From: Pseudomonas sp. P818
GTDB lineage: Bacteria; Pseudomonadota; Gammaproteobacteria; Pseudomonadales; Pseudomonadaceae
Direction: 5' to 3'
DNA length: 64,000 bases
Assembly (NCBI RefSeq): GCF_000418555.1
Contig: NZ_ATKM01000005.1
Location: forward strand, 434,001 to 498,000
The notes below the pieces were generated by a model, which saw only the letters and a list, made by a program, of their open reading frames with translations, did no database searches and was not told the origin of the DNA. Positions 1 to 7,911 of the stretch are shown here, one piece after another (the first letter of the stretch is position 1; each line of letters begins with the position of its first letter). The translations under genes were made by a program, and so were the position numbers.

Positions 1-36
1 GTTCGATTCTGCTCATTCGACCAGCAAGGAGTTCTC

Positions 37-1314
37 ATGGCCCAGTTGCGCCGGGTCGCCATCGTAGGCGGCAACCGTATTCCGTTCGCCCGTTCCAACA
101 CCGTCTACGCCAGGGCGAGCAATCAGCAGATGCTCACCAGCGCCCTCGAAGGGCTGGTGGAGCGCTTCAACCTGCATGGCGAGCGCCTCGGTGAGGTGGT
201 GGCCGGTGCGGTGCTCAAGCATTCGCGTGACTTCAACCTGACCCGCGAATGCGTGCTCGGCTCGCGTCTGGCGCCGGAAACCCCGGCCTACGACCTGCAG
301 CAGGCCTGCGGCACCGGCCTGGAAGCCGCGATTCTGGTGGCCAACAAGATCGCCCTCGGGCAGATCGATTGCGGCATCGCCGGCGGCGTCGACACCACCT
401 CGGATGCGCCCATCGGCGTCAACGAAGGGCTGCGGCAGATCCTGCTGGAAGCCAACCGCGGCAAGAGCACCGGCGACAAGATCAAGAGCCTGCTGAAGAT
501 TCGCCCACGGCACCTTGCGCCGCACATTCCGCGCAATGGCGAGCCGCGCACCGGGCTGTCGATGGGCGAGCATTGCGAGCTGATGGCGCAGCGCTGGGCC
601 ATCCCGCGCGACGAGCAGGATCAGCTGGCGCTGGCCAGCCACCAGAAGCTGGCAGCCTCCTACGCCGAGTGCTGGCACGACGACCTGATGACACCGTTTC
701 TCGGCCTGACCCGCGACCAGAACCTGCGTCCGGACATCAGCCCGGAGAAGCTCGCCATCCTCAAGCCCTGCTTCGAGCGTGGCCCGCGCGGCACCCTGAC
801 CCCGGCCAACTCCACGCCCCTGACCGATGGCGCCTCGGTGGTGCTGCTGGCCAGCGAGGAATGGGCCAGGGCCCGCGGCCTGCCGGTGCTGGCCTACCTG
901 CGCGACGGCGAGGCAGCGGCGGTGGATTTCGTCCAGGGCAAGGAGGGCCTGCTGATGGCGCCGGTCTACGCCGTGCCGCGTCTGCTGGCGCGCAACGGCC
1001 TGAGCCTGCAGGACTTCGACTACTACGAGATTCATGAAGCCTTCGCCGCCCAGGTGCTGTGCACCCTCAAGGCCTGGGAGGACGCCGACTACTGCAAGGA
1101 GCGCCTGGGCCTGGCAGCGCCGCTGGGCGCCATCGATCGCAGCAAGATGAACGTCAAGGGCAGCTCGCTGGCTGCCGGCCACCCGTTCGCCGCCACCGGC
1201 GGACGCATTGTCGCCAACCTGGCCAAGCTGCTTTCGGTGGCTGGAGAGGGGCGCGGTCTGATTTCCATCTGCGCTGCGGGCGGTCAGGGTGTGACCGCAA
1301 TCCTCGAACGGTAA
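37..1314 (+). CDS. Acetyl-CoA C-acetyltransferase (thiolase, FadI-like)
   Basis: Thiolase of 425 residues that would cleave 3-ketoacyl-CoA with CoA, or condense two acyl-CoAs, in fatty-acid oxidation or short-chain ketoacyl metabolism in the cytoplasm. The nucleophilic cysteine lies in the QQACGTGLEAA segment (C91). The other catalytic residues are visible as HEAF (H333), GHPFAATG (H382) and CAAGGQG (C412), so the enzyme looks intact. The ATG start follows an AAGGAG ribosome-binding site. Its upstream partner lies outside the window; downstream a 540-base non-coding stretch with a strong terminator ends the unit. The FadI-like subfamily is assigned from length and motifs; the exact substrate chain length cannot be told. 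Confidence 0.9.
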   Translation: MAQLRRVAIVGGNRIPFARSNTVYARASNQQMLTSALEGLVERFNLHGERLGEVVAGAVLKHSRDFNLTRECVLGSRLAPETPAYDLQQACGTGLEAAILVANKIALGQIDCGIAGGVDTTSDAPIGVNEGLRQILLEANRGKSTGDKIKSLLKIRPRHLAPHIPRNGEPRTGLSMGEHCELMAQRWAIPRDEQDQLALASHQKLAASYAECWHDDLMTPFLGLTRDQNLRPDISPEKLAILKPCFERGPRGTLTPANSTPLTDGASVVLLASEEWARARGLPVLAYLRDGEAAAVDFVQGKEGLLMAPVYAVPRLLARNGLSLQDFDYYEIHEAFAAQVLCTLKAWEDADYCKERLGLAAPLGAIDRSKMNVKGSSLAAGHPFAATGGRIVANLAKLLSVAGEGRGLISICAAGGQGVTAILER

Positions 1315-1399
1315 TCCAATACGGGTGGTCGTAAGTCATCGCGATCACTCGATGTAAGAACCTGCTCACGACCTGCTGTGCGTCGGCCCTACTACGTTA

Positions 1400-1459
1400 A
1401 AAACAGGCTCGGAATGCTCATTTACAGCCCGTAAAGTCGAGCGCTCCTCGCCTGTTTTT
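1400..1459. repeat. Imperfect palindromic intergenic element
   Basis: AAAAACAGGC at 1400-1409 is the exact reverse complement of GCCTGTTTTT at 1450-1459. The 40 bases between contain further short complementary stretches (GCTC/GAGC). Either strand could form a long hairpin ending in a U-run. The layout resembles short mobile intergenic palindromes of Pseudomonas; it may also serve as a terminator for the thiolase gene. Confidence 0.5.
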
Positions 1460-1517
1460 GCCTTGTATGGCTCTAGCTCGCAAGGTCCTGATCAGGCTCT
1501 GAGCAACTCCGTGATTC

Positions 1518-1552
1518 GGGCGGCCCGTGTAGCGCGTGGCCGCCCTTTTTTT
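1518..1552 (+). terminator. Rho-independent terminator downstream of thiolase gene
   Basis: GGGCGGCC (1518-1525) pairs with GGCCGCCC (1538-1545) around a 12-base loop and is followed by seven T (1546-1552). Confidence 0.8.
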
Positions 1553-1570
1553 GCGCGCCGCCCGGCTGTG

Positions 1571-1592
1571 AGAGGGGCTTCAGCCGCGACGA
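1571..1592. repeat. REP-type half element
   Basis: GAGGGGCTTCAGCCGCGA is the same core (GGCTTCAGCC/GGCTTTAGCC with CGCGA) as the REP elements at 11715, 13751, 30603 and 54446. Only one arm is present. The rest of 1553-1695 shows no gene. Confidence 0.45.
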
Positions 1593-1695
1593 GCGCTCGC
1601 AGCGTGCTGTTTTCGCTGAACGCTGCGGTGGCCTGTCGCGCGGCAAATCACCACAGCGCCCGTCATGCCTTTAGCGGCTAGTCTTTTAGTGCGCA

Positions 1696-1709
1696 TTGAT
1701 CCAGATCAA
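1696..1709. promoter_or_regulatory. Anr/FNR box upstream of cioAB
   Basis: TTGAT-CCAG-ATCAA is a perfect match to the FNR/Anr consensus TTGATNNNNATCAA, centred about 150 bases before the cioA start. In P. aeruginosa the oxygen regulator ANR represses cioAB at low oxygen (established). The same control is inferred here. Confidence 0.8.
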
Positions 1710-1781
1710 TGCGGCATCTCCCGTTTTGCAAGGCAGCCGTTCGGCTGCATTCCACTTCATAAGAACAATTTCAGCTCGTTT

Positions 1782-1800
1782 GACTCCAAGACCTGGAGTC
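1782..1800. promoter_or_regulatory. Inverted repeat in cioA leader, possible operator
   Basis: GACTCCA (1782-1788) and TGGAGTC (1794-1800) form a perfect 7-base dyad with a 5-base spacer, 54 bases before cioA. It lies directly downstream of the TTGACT-like hexamer at 1780-1785, which it partly overlaps, so a repressor or leader-hairpin role is possible. The binding protein is unknown. Confidence 0.35.
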
Positions 1801-1853
1801 TATGGATCGGCTTTGCGTGCTGGGGCCGAAATAACCCTGAATGAGGATGTGAC

Positions 1854-3296
1854 ATGTTCGGTCTAGAGGCGCTTGATCTCGCCCGAGTCCAGTTTGCCTT
1901 CACCATTTCCTTCCACATCGTCTTCCCGGCCATCACCATTGGTTTGGCCAGCTACCTGGCGGTGCTCGAAGGACTGTGGCTGAAGACCAGCAATACGCTG
2001 TACCGCGATCTCTACCATTTCTGGTCGAAAATCTTCGCCGTCAACTTCGGCATGGGTGTGGTTTCCGGCCTGGTCATGGCCTATCAGTTCGGCACTAACT
2101 GGAGCGCCTTCTCCGACTTTGCCGGCGCGGTCACCGGACCGCTGCTGACTTACGAGGTGCTTACCGCGTTCTTCCTCGAGGCAGGCTTCCTCGGCGTGAT
2201 GCTGTTCGGCTGGAACCGTGTCGGGCCGGGCCTGCACTTCTTCTCGACGGTGATGGTGGCTATCGGCACACTGATCTCGACCTTCTGGATCCTCGCTTCC
2301 AACAGCTGGATGCACACCCCGCAGGGCTTCGAGATCGTCGACGGCCGGGTAATCCCGGTGGACTGGTTCGCGGTGATCTTCAACCCCTCGTTCCCCTATC
2401 GCCTGGCGCACATGGCCACCGCGGCCTTCCTCGCGACCGCCTTCTTCGTCGGCGCCTCTGCGGCCTGGCACCTGCTGCGTGGCCGCGACAATCCCGCGAT
2501 CCGCAAGATGCTCTCGATGGCGTTGTGGATGGCGCTGCTGGTGGCGCCGGTGCAGGCTTTCATCGGCGACCTGCATGGCCTCAACACCCTCAAGTACCAG
2601 CCGGCCAAGATCGCCGCCATCGAGGGGCACTGGGAGAACGTTGGCGACGAACCGACCCCGCTGATCCTGTTTGGCTGGCCGGACATGGAGCGTGAGGAAA
2701 CCCGCTTCAAGGTGGAGATTCCCGCGCTCGGCAGCCTGATCCTGACCCACAGCCTGGACAAGCAGGTGCCGGCGCTCAAGGACTTCCCGCCCGAGGACCG
2801 GGCCAACTCCACCATCGTCTTCTGGACCTTCCGCATCATGGTCGCCATGGGCCTGATGATGATCCTCACCGGCCTGTGGGGCACCTGGCTGCGTCGCGGT
2901 GATCGGCTGTACACCTACCGGCCGTTCCTGCACCTGGCGGTGTGGATGGGGCCCAGCGGGATCATCGCCATTCTCGCCGGCTGGTACACCACGGAAATTG
3001 GCCGCCAGCCCTGGATCGTCCATGGTCTGATGCGCACCGCCGATGCTTCGTCAGGACATAGCGCGACGCAGCTGGGCTTTACCCTGGCGATGTTCGTGGT
3101 GGTCTATTTCGTGCTGTTCGGTGCCGGCATCGGCTACATGCTGCGCCTGGTGCGTAGGGGGCCGAAGATCGACGAGGGCGACGAGGCTGCCCAAGACGGT
3201 GGGCCGGGCAAGCCACGTACCCCGGCGCGGCCGCTGTCGGCTGCAGAAGAAGGCCTGGAAGATGGCGAAACCGACACCTTGCCGGAGAGGAGCTGA
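1854..3296 (+). CDS. cioA: Cyanide-insensitive bd-type quinol oxidase subunit I
   Basis: Subunit I (480 aa) of the bd-family quinol oxidase in the cytoplasmic membrane. It oxidises ubiquinol and reduces oxygen to water with low cyanide sensitivity. Visible landmarks: the N-terminal haem-ligand histidine in FTISFHIVFP (H21), the YEVLTAFFLEAGFLG helix with conserved acidic residues, the second haem-ligand histidine in YRLAHM, and the GWYTTEIGRQPW motif near residue 390. The stretch between them that forms the Q-loop is short, as in CIO-type rather than E. coli CydA-type enzymes. The C-terminal ~40 residues are a hydrophilic charged tail. The cioB start follows the stop by 2 bases, so the two are co-translated. 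Confidence 0.95.
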   Translation: MFGLEALDLARVQFAFTISFHIVFPAITIGLASYLAVLEGLWLKTSNTLYRDLYHFWSKIFAVNFGMGVVSGLVMAYQFGTNWSAFSDFAGAVTGPLLTYEVLTAFFLEAGFLGVMLFGWNRVGPGLHFFSTVMVAIGTLISTFWILASNSWMHTPQGFEIVDGRVIPVDWFAVIFNPSFPYRLAHMATAAFLATAFFVGASAAWHLLRGRDNPAIRKMLSMALWMALLVAPVQAFIGDLHGLNTLKYQPAKIAAIEGHWENVGDEPTPLILFGWPDMEREETRFKVEIPALGSLILTHSLDKQVPALKDFPPEDRANSTIVFWTFRIMVAMGLMMILTGLWGTWLRRGDRLYTYRPFLHLAVWMGPSGIIAILAGWYTTEIGRQPWIVHGLMRTADASSGHSATQLGFTLAMFVVVYFVLFGAGIGYMLRLVRRGPKIDEGDEAAQDGGPGKPRTPARPLSAAEEGLEDGETDTLPERS

Positions 3297-3298
3297 AC

Positions 3299-4306
3299 AT
3301 GGGTATCGACCTTCCGCTGATCTGGGCGGTGATCATCGCCTTTGGCGTGATGATGTACGTGGTGATGGATGGCTTCGACTTAGGGATAGGCATCCTCTTC
3401 CCCTTCGTGCGTGACGAGGGCGAGCGCGACGTGATGATGAACACCGTGGCACCGGTCTGGGACGGCAACGAAACCTGGCTGGTGCTCGGCGGCGCCGGCT
3501 TGTTCGGTGCCTTCCCGCTGGCCTATGCGGTGGTGCTCGACGCCCTCTACCTGCCGTTGATCCTGATGCTGCTGGGGCTGATCTTCCGCGGCGTGGCCTT
3601 CGAATTCCGTTTCAAGGCCAAGGCCAACAAGCGCCATCTGTGGGACAAGGCCTTCATTGGCGGCTCGCTGACTGCGACCTTCTTTCAGGGCGTGGCCCTT
3701 GGCGCTTATATCGATGGCTTCGAGGTAGTCGACCGCACCTTTGCCGGTGGCGCCTTCGACTGGCTGACGCCGTTCTCGGTGTTCTGCGGCCTGGCGCTGA
3801 TCGTGGCCTATGCGTTGCTCGGCTGTACCTGGTTGATCATGAAGACCGAAGGCCGCCTGCAGCAGCAGATGCACGACATGGCGCGACCGCTGGTGTTCGT
3901 GGTGCTGGCGGTGACCGGTATCGTCAGCTTGTGGACCCCCTTCGCCCATCCGGATATCGCAGATCGCTGGTTCAGCCTGCCCAACCTGTTCTGGTTCATG
4001 CCGGTGCCGGTGCTGGTGCTATTGTGCACCTGGGCGCTGCTCAAGTCGGTGGCCGAAAATGCTCATTACTCTCCCTTCCTGCTCACTCTGGTGCTGATCT
4101 TCCTCGGCTACAGCGGCCTCGGCATCAGCCTGTGGCCGAATGTGATCCCACCGTCGATCAGCATCTGGGAGGCCGCCGCACCTCCGCAGAGCCAGGGCTT
4201 CATGCTGGTCGGCGCGCTGCTGATCATCCCCTTCATCCTGATGTACACCGCCTGGAGCTATTACGTGTTCCGCGGCAAGGTTACGCAGGACGATGGCTAC
4301 CATTGA
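3299..4306 (+). CDS. cioB: Cyanide-insensitive bd-type quinol oxidase subunit II
   Basis: Subunit II (335 aa), a CydB-family polytopic membrane protein that partners CioA. The family signature PVWDGNETWLVLGGAGLFGAF is near residues 50-70 and eight or so hydrophobic helices are visible. It begins two bases after cioA. The stop is followed after ten bases by the small DUF2474 gene, giving a three-gene operon. It has the usual family length and no defects. Confidence 0.95.
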   Translation: MGIDLPLIWAVIIAFGVMMYVVMDGFDLGIGILFPFVRDEGERDVMMNTVAPVWDGNETWLVLGGAGLFGAFPLAYAVVLDALYLPLILMLLGLIFRGVAFEFRFKAKANKRHLWDKAFIGGSLTATFFQGVALGAYIDGFEVVDRTFAGGAFDWLTPFSVFCGLALIVAYALLGCTWLIMKTEGRLQQQMHDMARPLVFVVLAVTGIVSLWTPFAHPDIADRWFSLPNLFWFMPVPVLVLLCTWALLKSVAENAHYSPFLLTLVLIFLGYSGLGISLWPNVIPPSISIWEAAAPPQSQGFMLVGALLIIPFILMYTAWSYYVFRGKVTQDDGYH

Positions 4307-4316
4307 GGTGCGACTG

Positions 4317-4466
4317 ATGGCCAAGGTCGAGCAAGAGAAAAAGCCGCTATGGCAGCGCCTGGGGTGGCTGGTACTGATCTGGACGGCCAGCGTGCTGACC
4401 CTGGGCGCGGTGGCCTGGCTGCTGCGCCAGTTCATGAGCGCGGCGGGGCTGGGAACGCCGGGTTGA
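4317..4466 (+). CDS. DUF2474 small membrane protein, CydX-like oxidase subunit
   Basis: A 49-residue protein with one hydrophobic helix (about residues 16-36) preceded by the KPLWQRLGW motif characteristic of DUF2474. The ATG is 10 bases after the cioB stop. Position and shape match the small third subunits (CydX/CydH type) that stabilise haem in bd oxidases. That role is established for CydX in E. coli and inferred for DUF2474 proteins in cio operons. A 70-base gap separates it from the next gene, so it likely ends the cio unit. Confidence 0.8.
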   Translation: MAKVEQEKKPLWQRLGWLVLIWTASVLTLGAVAWLLRQFMSAAGLGTPG

Positions 4467-4536
4467 GCCTGGCGGTTGATCGGGGCGCACGATTGTTTTC
4501 ATACTGGCTTCCTATGCCGCATGCCGAGGAGGCCCG

Positions 4537-5979
4537 ATGTTCGCCCTCAGCGACACCCTGGAGCGGCGCTTTGCCGCGCTGAAAACCACCGCTGATTTCT
4601 GGTCGCTGCGTCATGTGCAGGAGAGCCGGGCGTCCTACTGGATACGCCGGGGGGTGGCGCAGGCGCCGTCCTTCGTCGATGACGCCGGTGCCATGCTCAC
4701 CGTGCGCGTTGGCGGTGTCGAAGCCTACGCGGCCACCTGCGATCTCAGTCAGGCCGGTTTGCAGGCGGCGCTGCAGCGGGCCGAGCAGATGGCCCGTGCG
4801 CTGGCCGGGCACAACCTGCTGGATCTCGGAGATCTGCCGCAGCCTGCCGAGCGGGCCGATGATGTGATGCCGGGTTACGAGCAGCCGCTGACTGGTGCCG
4901 CGCACTGGTTCGAGCTGCTGATGGCCGAGTCGGCGCGCCTTCCCGGCGACACGCGGCTGGTGGACAGCCATGTCGGGCTGACCTTCGCCGCTCACGAGCA
5001 GATCTATCTAAACAATGCCGGCGCGCGCCTGCGTCGTGCTCAACGTTACGTCTTCCCCCAAGTTGGTGTGACCGCCAGCGACGGGCATGACAGTCAGAGC
5101 CGCAGCTTCGGCGGCACTCATCTGGCGCGCCAGGGCGGTGCCGAGGTGCTCGATCAGCTGGGCGTCATCGGCAGCGCCAGCCGTATCGCCGACGAGGCGC
5201 TGCAATTGCTGCTGGCGCCCAATACCCCGAGTGGCCCGCGTGATCTGCTGCTGATGCCCGATCAGATGATCCTGCAGATTCACGAGTCCATCGGCCATCC
5301 GCTGGAGCTGGACCGCATCCTCGGTGACGAGCGCAATTTCGCCGGCACCAGCTTCATCCGCCAGGAAGATTTCGGTTATTACCCATACGGCTCGCCAATG
5401 CTCAACGTGACCTTCGACCCGACACTGCCCGGCGAGCTGGCCAGCTACAGCCATGACGATGATGGCAGCCCGGCGCAGCGCGAATACCTGATCAAGGGTG
5501 GCATCCTCCAGCGTCCGCTCGGCGGCGCGCTGTCGCAATGGCGCAGTGGCCTGCCGGGTGTGGCCAACAGTCGCGCCTGCAGCTGGAACCGGCCGCCCAT
5601 CGACCGCATGGCCAATCTCAATCTGGAGCCGGGCGACAAGAGCCTGGCCGAGCTGATCGGCGGCATCGAGCGCGGCATCCTGATGAGCAACAACCGCTCC
5701 TGGTCGATCGACGATGCGCGCAACAAATTCCAGTTCGGCTGCGAGTGGGGCCAGCTGATCGAGAACGGCGAACTGAAGGGCGTGGTGAAGAACCCCAACT
5801 ACCGCGGTATCAGCGCGCAGTTCTGGCGGGGCCTCAAGGCGGTGGGCGATGCCAGCACCTTCGAGATACTGGGCACGCCCTACTGCGGCAAGGGCGAGCC
5901 GAATCAGGTGATTCGCGTCGGGCATGCCTCGCCGGCCTGCGTGTTCGCCGATATCGACGTTTTCGGAGGGGCCGCCTGA
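4537..5979 (+). CDS. TldD-type metalloprotease subunit (TldD/PmbA family)
   Basis: 480-residue TldD-family protein. The zinc site HESIGH (H249-E250...H254; HExxxH) is present, so this is the catalytic member of the pair. TldD/TldE heterodimers digest unfolded peptides in the cytoplasm and mature modified peptides such as microcin B17 and PQQ-like precursors (established for the family). The next gene starts inside its stop codon (ATGA), giving translational coupling with the TldE-like partner. No modified-peptide precursor is visible next to it, so the substrate is unknown. This is probably a second, divergent set besides the housekeeping tldD/pmbA; that cannot be verified here. Confidence 0.85.
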   Translation: MFALSDTLERRFAALKTTADFWSLRHVQESRASYWIRRGVAQAPSFVDDAGAMLTVRVGGVEAYAATCDLSQAGLQAALQRAEQMARALAGHNLLDLGDLPQPAERADDVMPGYEQPLTGAAHWFELLMAESARLPGDTRLVDSHVGLTFAAHEQIYLNNAGARLRRAQRYVFPQVGVTASDGHDSQSRSFGGTHLARQGGAEVLDQLGVIGSASRIADEALQLLLAPNTPSGPRDLLLMPDQMILQIHESIGHPLELDRILGDERNFAGTSFIRQEDFGYYPYGSPMLNVTFDPTLPGELASYSHDDDGSPAQREYLIKGGILQRPLGGALSQWRSGLPGVANSRACSWNRPPIDRMANLNLEPGDKSLAELIGGIERGILMSNNRSWSIDDARNKFQFGCEWGQLIENGELKGVVKNPNYRGISAQFWRGLKAVGDASTFEILGTPYCGKGEPNQVIRVGHASPACVFADIDVFGGAA

Positions 5980-7298
5980 TGAACCCACGTCAGCATTTCT
6001 GCGAGTTGCTGGCTCATCTGCAGGCGCAGGTCGCCGGCGAGGAGGGCTTCACCCTGGCCTACAGCGTCGAGCAGTCCGGCTTCGTCCGCTTCAACCACGG
6101 GCGGGTGCGCCAGGCCGGGCAGGTGCAGCAGTCGTATGTGACCCTGGCGCTGTACCAGGGCCAGCGCCACGCCGAGAGCCGGCTGGCGCTCGGCGGCACG
6201 CTCGAGGAAGACCTGCCGCGTCTGCAGCAGGCCCTGCAACAGCTGCGTGCCGTGCTGCCGACGTTGAGCGACGACCCCTATCTGCGTCTGAACCGCGAAG
6301 CCTGGCGCAGCGAGCTGGCGGTCGAGGCCGCGCTGCCCGACAGCGCGGCCATGGCGCAGCAGGTCGTCAGCGCCGCCAGCGGTCTGGACCTGGTCGGTTT
6401 TCTTGCCGTCGGGCCGCAGTACCAGGGCTTCGCCAGTTCCTGGGGCGCGTTCGGCTGGTATGCCGCCAACAGTTTCAACCTCGAATTCAGCCTGTTCCAT
6501 GACAACGGCCAGGCGGTGAAAAGCGCCTATGCCGGCGAGCAGTGGGACGCTCAGGCGTTCGCCCGCAAGCTTGAGGACGCGCGGCAGCAGCTGGCCTATC
6601 TCGGCCGCCCGGCCAAGACCTTGCAGCCTGGGGCTTATCGGGCCTACCTGGCGCCGGCTGCGCTGGAGGAGCTGATCAGCCTGTGTTGCTGGGGTTTCGG
6701 CGCGCAGGCGCTGGCCTCGGGTGGCAGCCCCCTGCAGCGTCTGTTCAGCGGCAGGGCCGAGCTCAGCTCACAGGTGACCCTGGAAGAGCGTATTGAAGGC
6801 GGCCTGGCGCCGGCCTTCACTGCCGAGGGGCCGCGCCAGGCGCTGCGCCTGGTCAGCCAGGGCCGGCCCGGCGAGCGCCTGGTCAGTTCGCGCAGCGCCG
6901 CCGAGTACGGCCTGATCGCCAATGGCGCCTGCAGCGGCGAGTACCCGCTGTCCCTGCGCATGCACGGTGGCGAGCTGGATGAGCAGGACGTTCTGCAGCG
7001 GCTGGGCAGCGGTCTGTATATTGGCAATCTGTGGTACGGCAACTTCTCCGATCTGCCGGCCGCCCGCCTGACCGGCATGACCCGCTTCGCCACCTTCTGG
7101 GTCGAGGATGGGCAGATCCAGGCGCCGGTCAACACCATGCGCTTCGACGACTCGCTGTTCGATGTGCTCGGCGCGCAGCTCGAAGCCCTGACCCGCGAGC
7201 CCGAACTGCTGCTGCCCGGCGGCACCTACGGCGCCCGGCAGACCGGCTCGATGGCGCTGCCGGGGGCATTGCTGTCGCGCTTTACCCTGACGTTATGA
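5979..7298 (+). CDS. TldE/PmbA-type partner subunit
   Basis: 439-residue TldD/PmbA-family protein without an HExxxH motif, as expected of the non-catalytic TldE subunit that completes the active site of TldD in the heterodimer. The start chosen is the ATG that overlaps the upstream TGA (ATGA). The frame is open further upstream, but that part overlaps the tldD-like gene and is a shadow. The C-terminal part carries the typical GSMALPGALLS region. The gene ends head-to-head with the toxin gene on the other strand, leaving 3 bases between them. Confidence 0.85.
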   Translation: MNPRQHFCELLAHLQAQVAGEEGFTLAYSVEQSGFVRFNHGRVRQAGQVQQSYVTLALYQGQRHAESRLALGGTLEEDLPRLQQALQQLRAVLPTLSDDPYLRLNREAWRSELAVEAALPDSAAMAQQVVSAASGLDLVGFLAVGPQYQGFASSWGAFGWYAANSFNLEFSLFHDNGQAVKSAYAGEQWDAQAFARKLEDARQQLAYLGRPAKTLQPGAYRAYLAPAALEELISLCCWGFGAQALASGGSPLQRLFSGRAELSSQVTLEERIEGGLAPAFTAEGPRQALRLVSQGRPGERLVSSRSAAEYGLIANGACSGEYPLSLRMHGGELDEQDVLQRLGSGLYIGNLWYGNFSDLPAARLTGMTRFATFWVEDGQIQAPVNTMRFDDSLFDVLGAQLEALTREPELLLPGGTYGARQTGSMALPGALLSRFTLTL

Positions 7299-7301
7299 CG
7301 A

Positions 7302-7598
7302 TTACTCGAGCATGTGGGCGCGCAGCACGCGCTCCTCTCGCATGATGTGGATGATGAAAACCGTTGCGTCTGTATAGCGGTAGAAAATTCGGCAGGGCGG
7401 GACGACGATTTCGCGATACACGGAGTGTGGAAGTTCATCAGGAATACGGCCCGACAGGGGAAAGTCCACCAACCGAGAGACCGTTTCAACGACTCTTCTG
7501 ACCAACGCTCGCGCGGCATCCGGTTTGTCGAGGGCAATGTACTCGGCGAGGTCGTTGAGCTGCTCCAGCGCGGCGCTTGTCCAGACTATTTCAGCCAC
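7302..7598 (-). CDS. ParE/RelE-superfamily toxin
   Basis: 98-residue toxin with GTG start. The N-terminal WTSAALEQLNDLAEYIA helix, the central FPLSGR...VYREIVVPPCRIFYRY strand block and the C-terminal HIMREERVL segment are typical of the ParE/RelE plasmid-stabilisation family. ParE-type members poison gyrase; RelE-type members cleave mRNA on the ribosome. Sequence alone does not decide between them, though P-SGR and REI-V-YR point to the ParE side. It overlaps the upstream antitoxin by 13 bases, the classic coupled order antitoxin-toxin. Confidence 0.85.
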   Translation of the reverse strand: MAEIVWTSAALEQLNDLAEYIALDKPDAARALVRRVVETVSRLVDFPLSGRIPDELPHSVYREIVVPPCRIFYRYTDATVFIIHIMREERVLRAHMLE

Positions 7599-7843
7599 TT
7601 GCCCAGCCGCTCCTTGGCTTGCTCGTGGCTGAGCGTGTTGCCCTCGACGATGGCCCGTTCGCCGCGCGCCAATGCCTCCAGAAGGGCAAGGCGCTTCTGC
7701 ATGAACTGGTAGTCATCGACATCCACCAGATAAGCCGAAGGCATTCCATGCTCGGTGATCAGCACGGGCTCTTTGCTCTCGTGAAGGTCAGCGAGGATCT
7801 TGGTGGCTTGTCGCTTCAGGTTGGTGACCAGCTCGACTTTCAT
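7586..7843 (-). CDS. Phd/YefM-family antitoxin
   Basis: 85-residue antitoxin. The N-terminal MKVELVTNLKRQATKILADL is the DNA-binding fold of Phd/YefM proteins, followed by PVLITEHGMPSAYLVDVDDY and a charged C-terminal helix that would wrap the toxin. The frame is open 11 codons further upstream, but the ATG at 7843 matches the family N-terminus. It would neutralise the overlapping toxin and autorepress through the palindrome just upstream. Confidence 0.85.
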   Translation of the reverse strand: MKVELVTNLKRQATKILADLHESKEPVLITEHGMPSAYLVDVDDYQFMQKRLALLEALARGERAIVEGNTLSHEQAKERLGKWLK

Positions 7844-7866
7844 GGACGATGCTCGCTGTACAGATG

Positions 7867-7879
7867 AAAGTGCCACTTT
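7867..7879. promoter_or_regulatory. Palindrome upstream of antitoxin, likely autoregulatory operator
   Basis: AAAGTG-C-CACTTT is a perfect 13-base dyad, 24 bases upstream of the antitoxin start, and is followed by a partial copy (AGTG..ACTT). Phd/YefM-type antitoxins bind such short palindromes; the assignment is by position. Confidence 0.6.
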
Positions 7880-7911
7880 AGTGATACTTTTCGAGCGTTA
7901 CAATCAGCAGG

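Noticed and set aside
13-1182. 389-codon open frame on the minus strand over the thiolase gene
   Set aside because: Antisense shadow in GC-rich DNA; the plus-strand product has all thiolase catalytic motifs.
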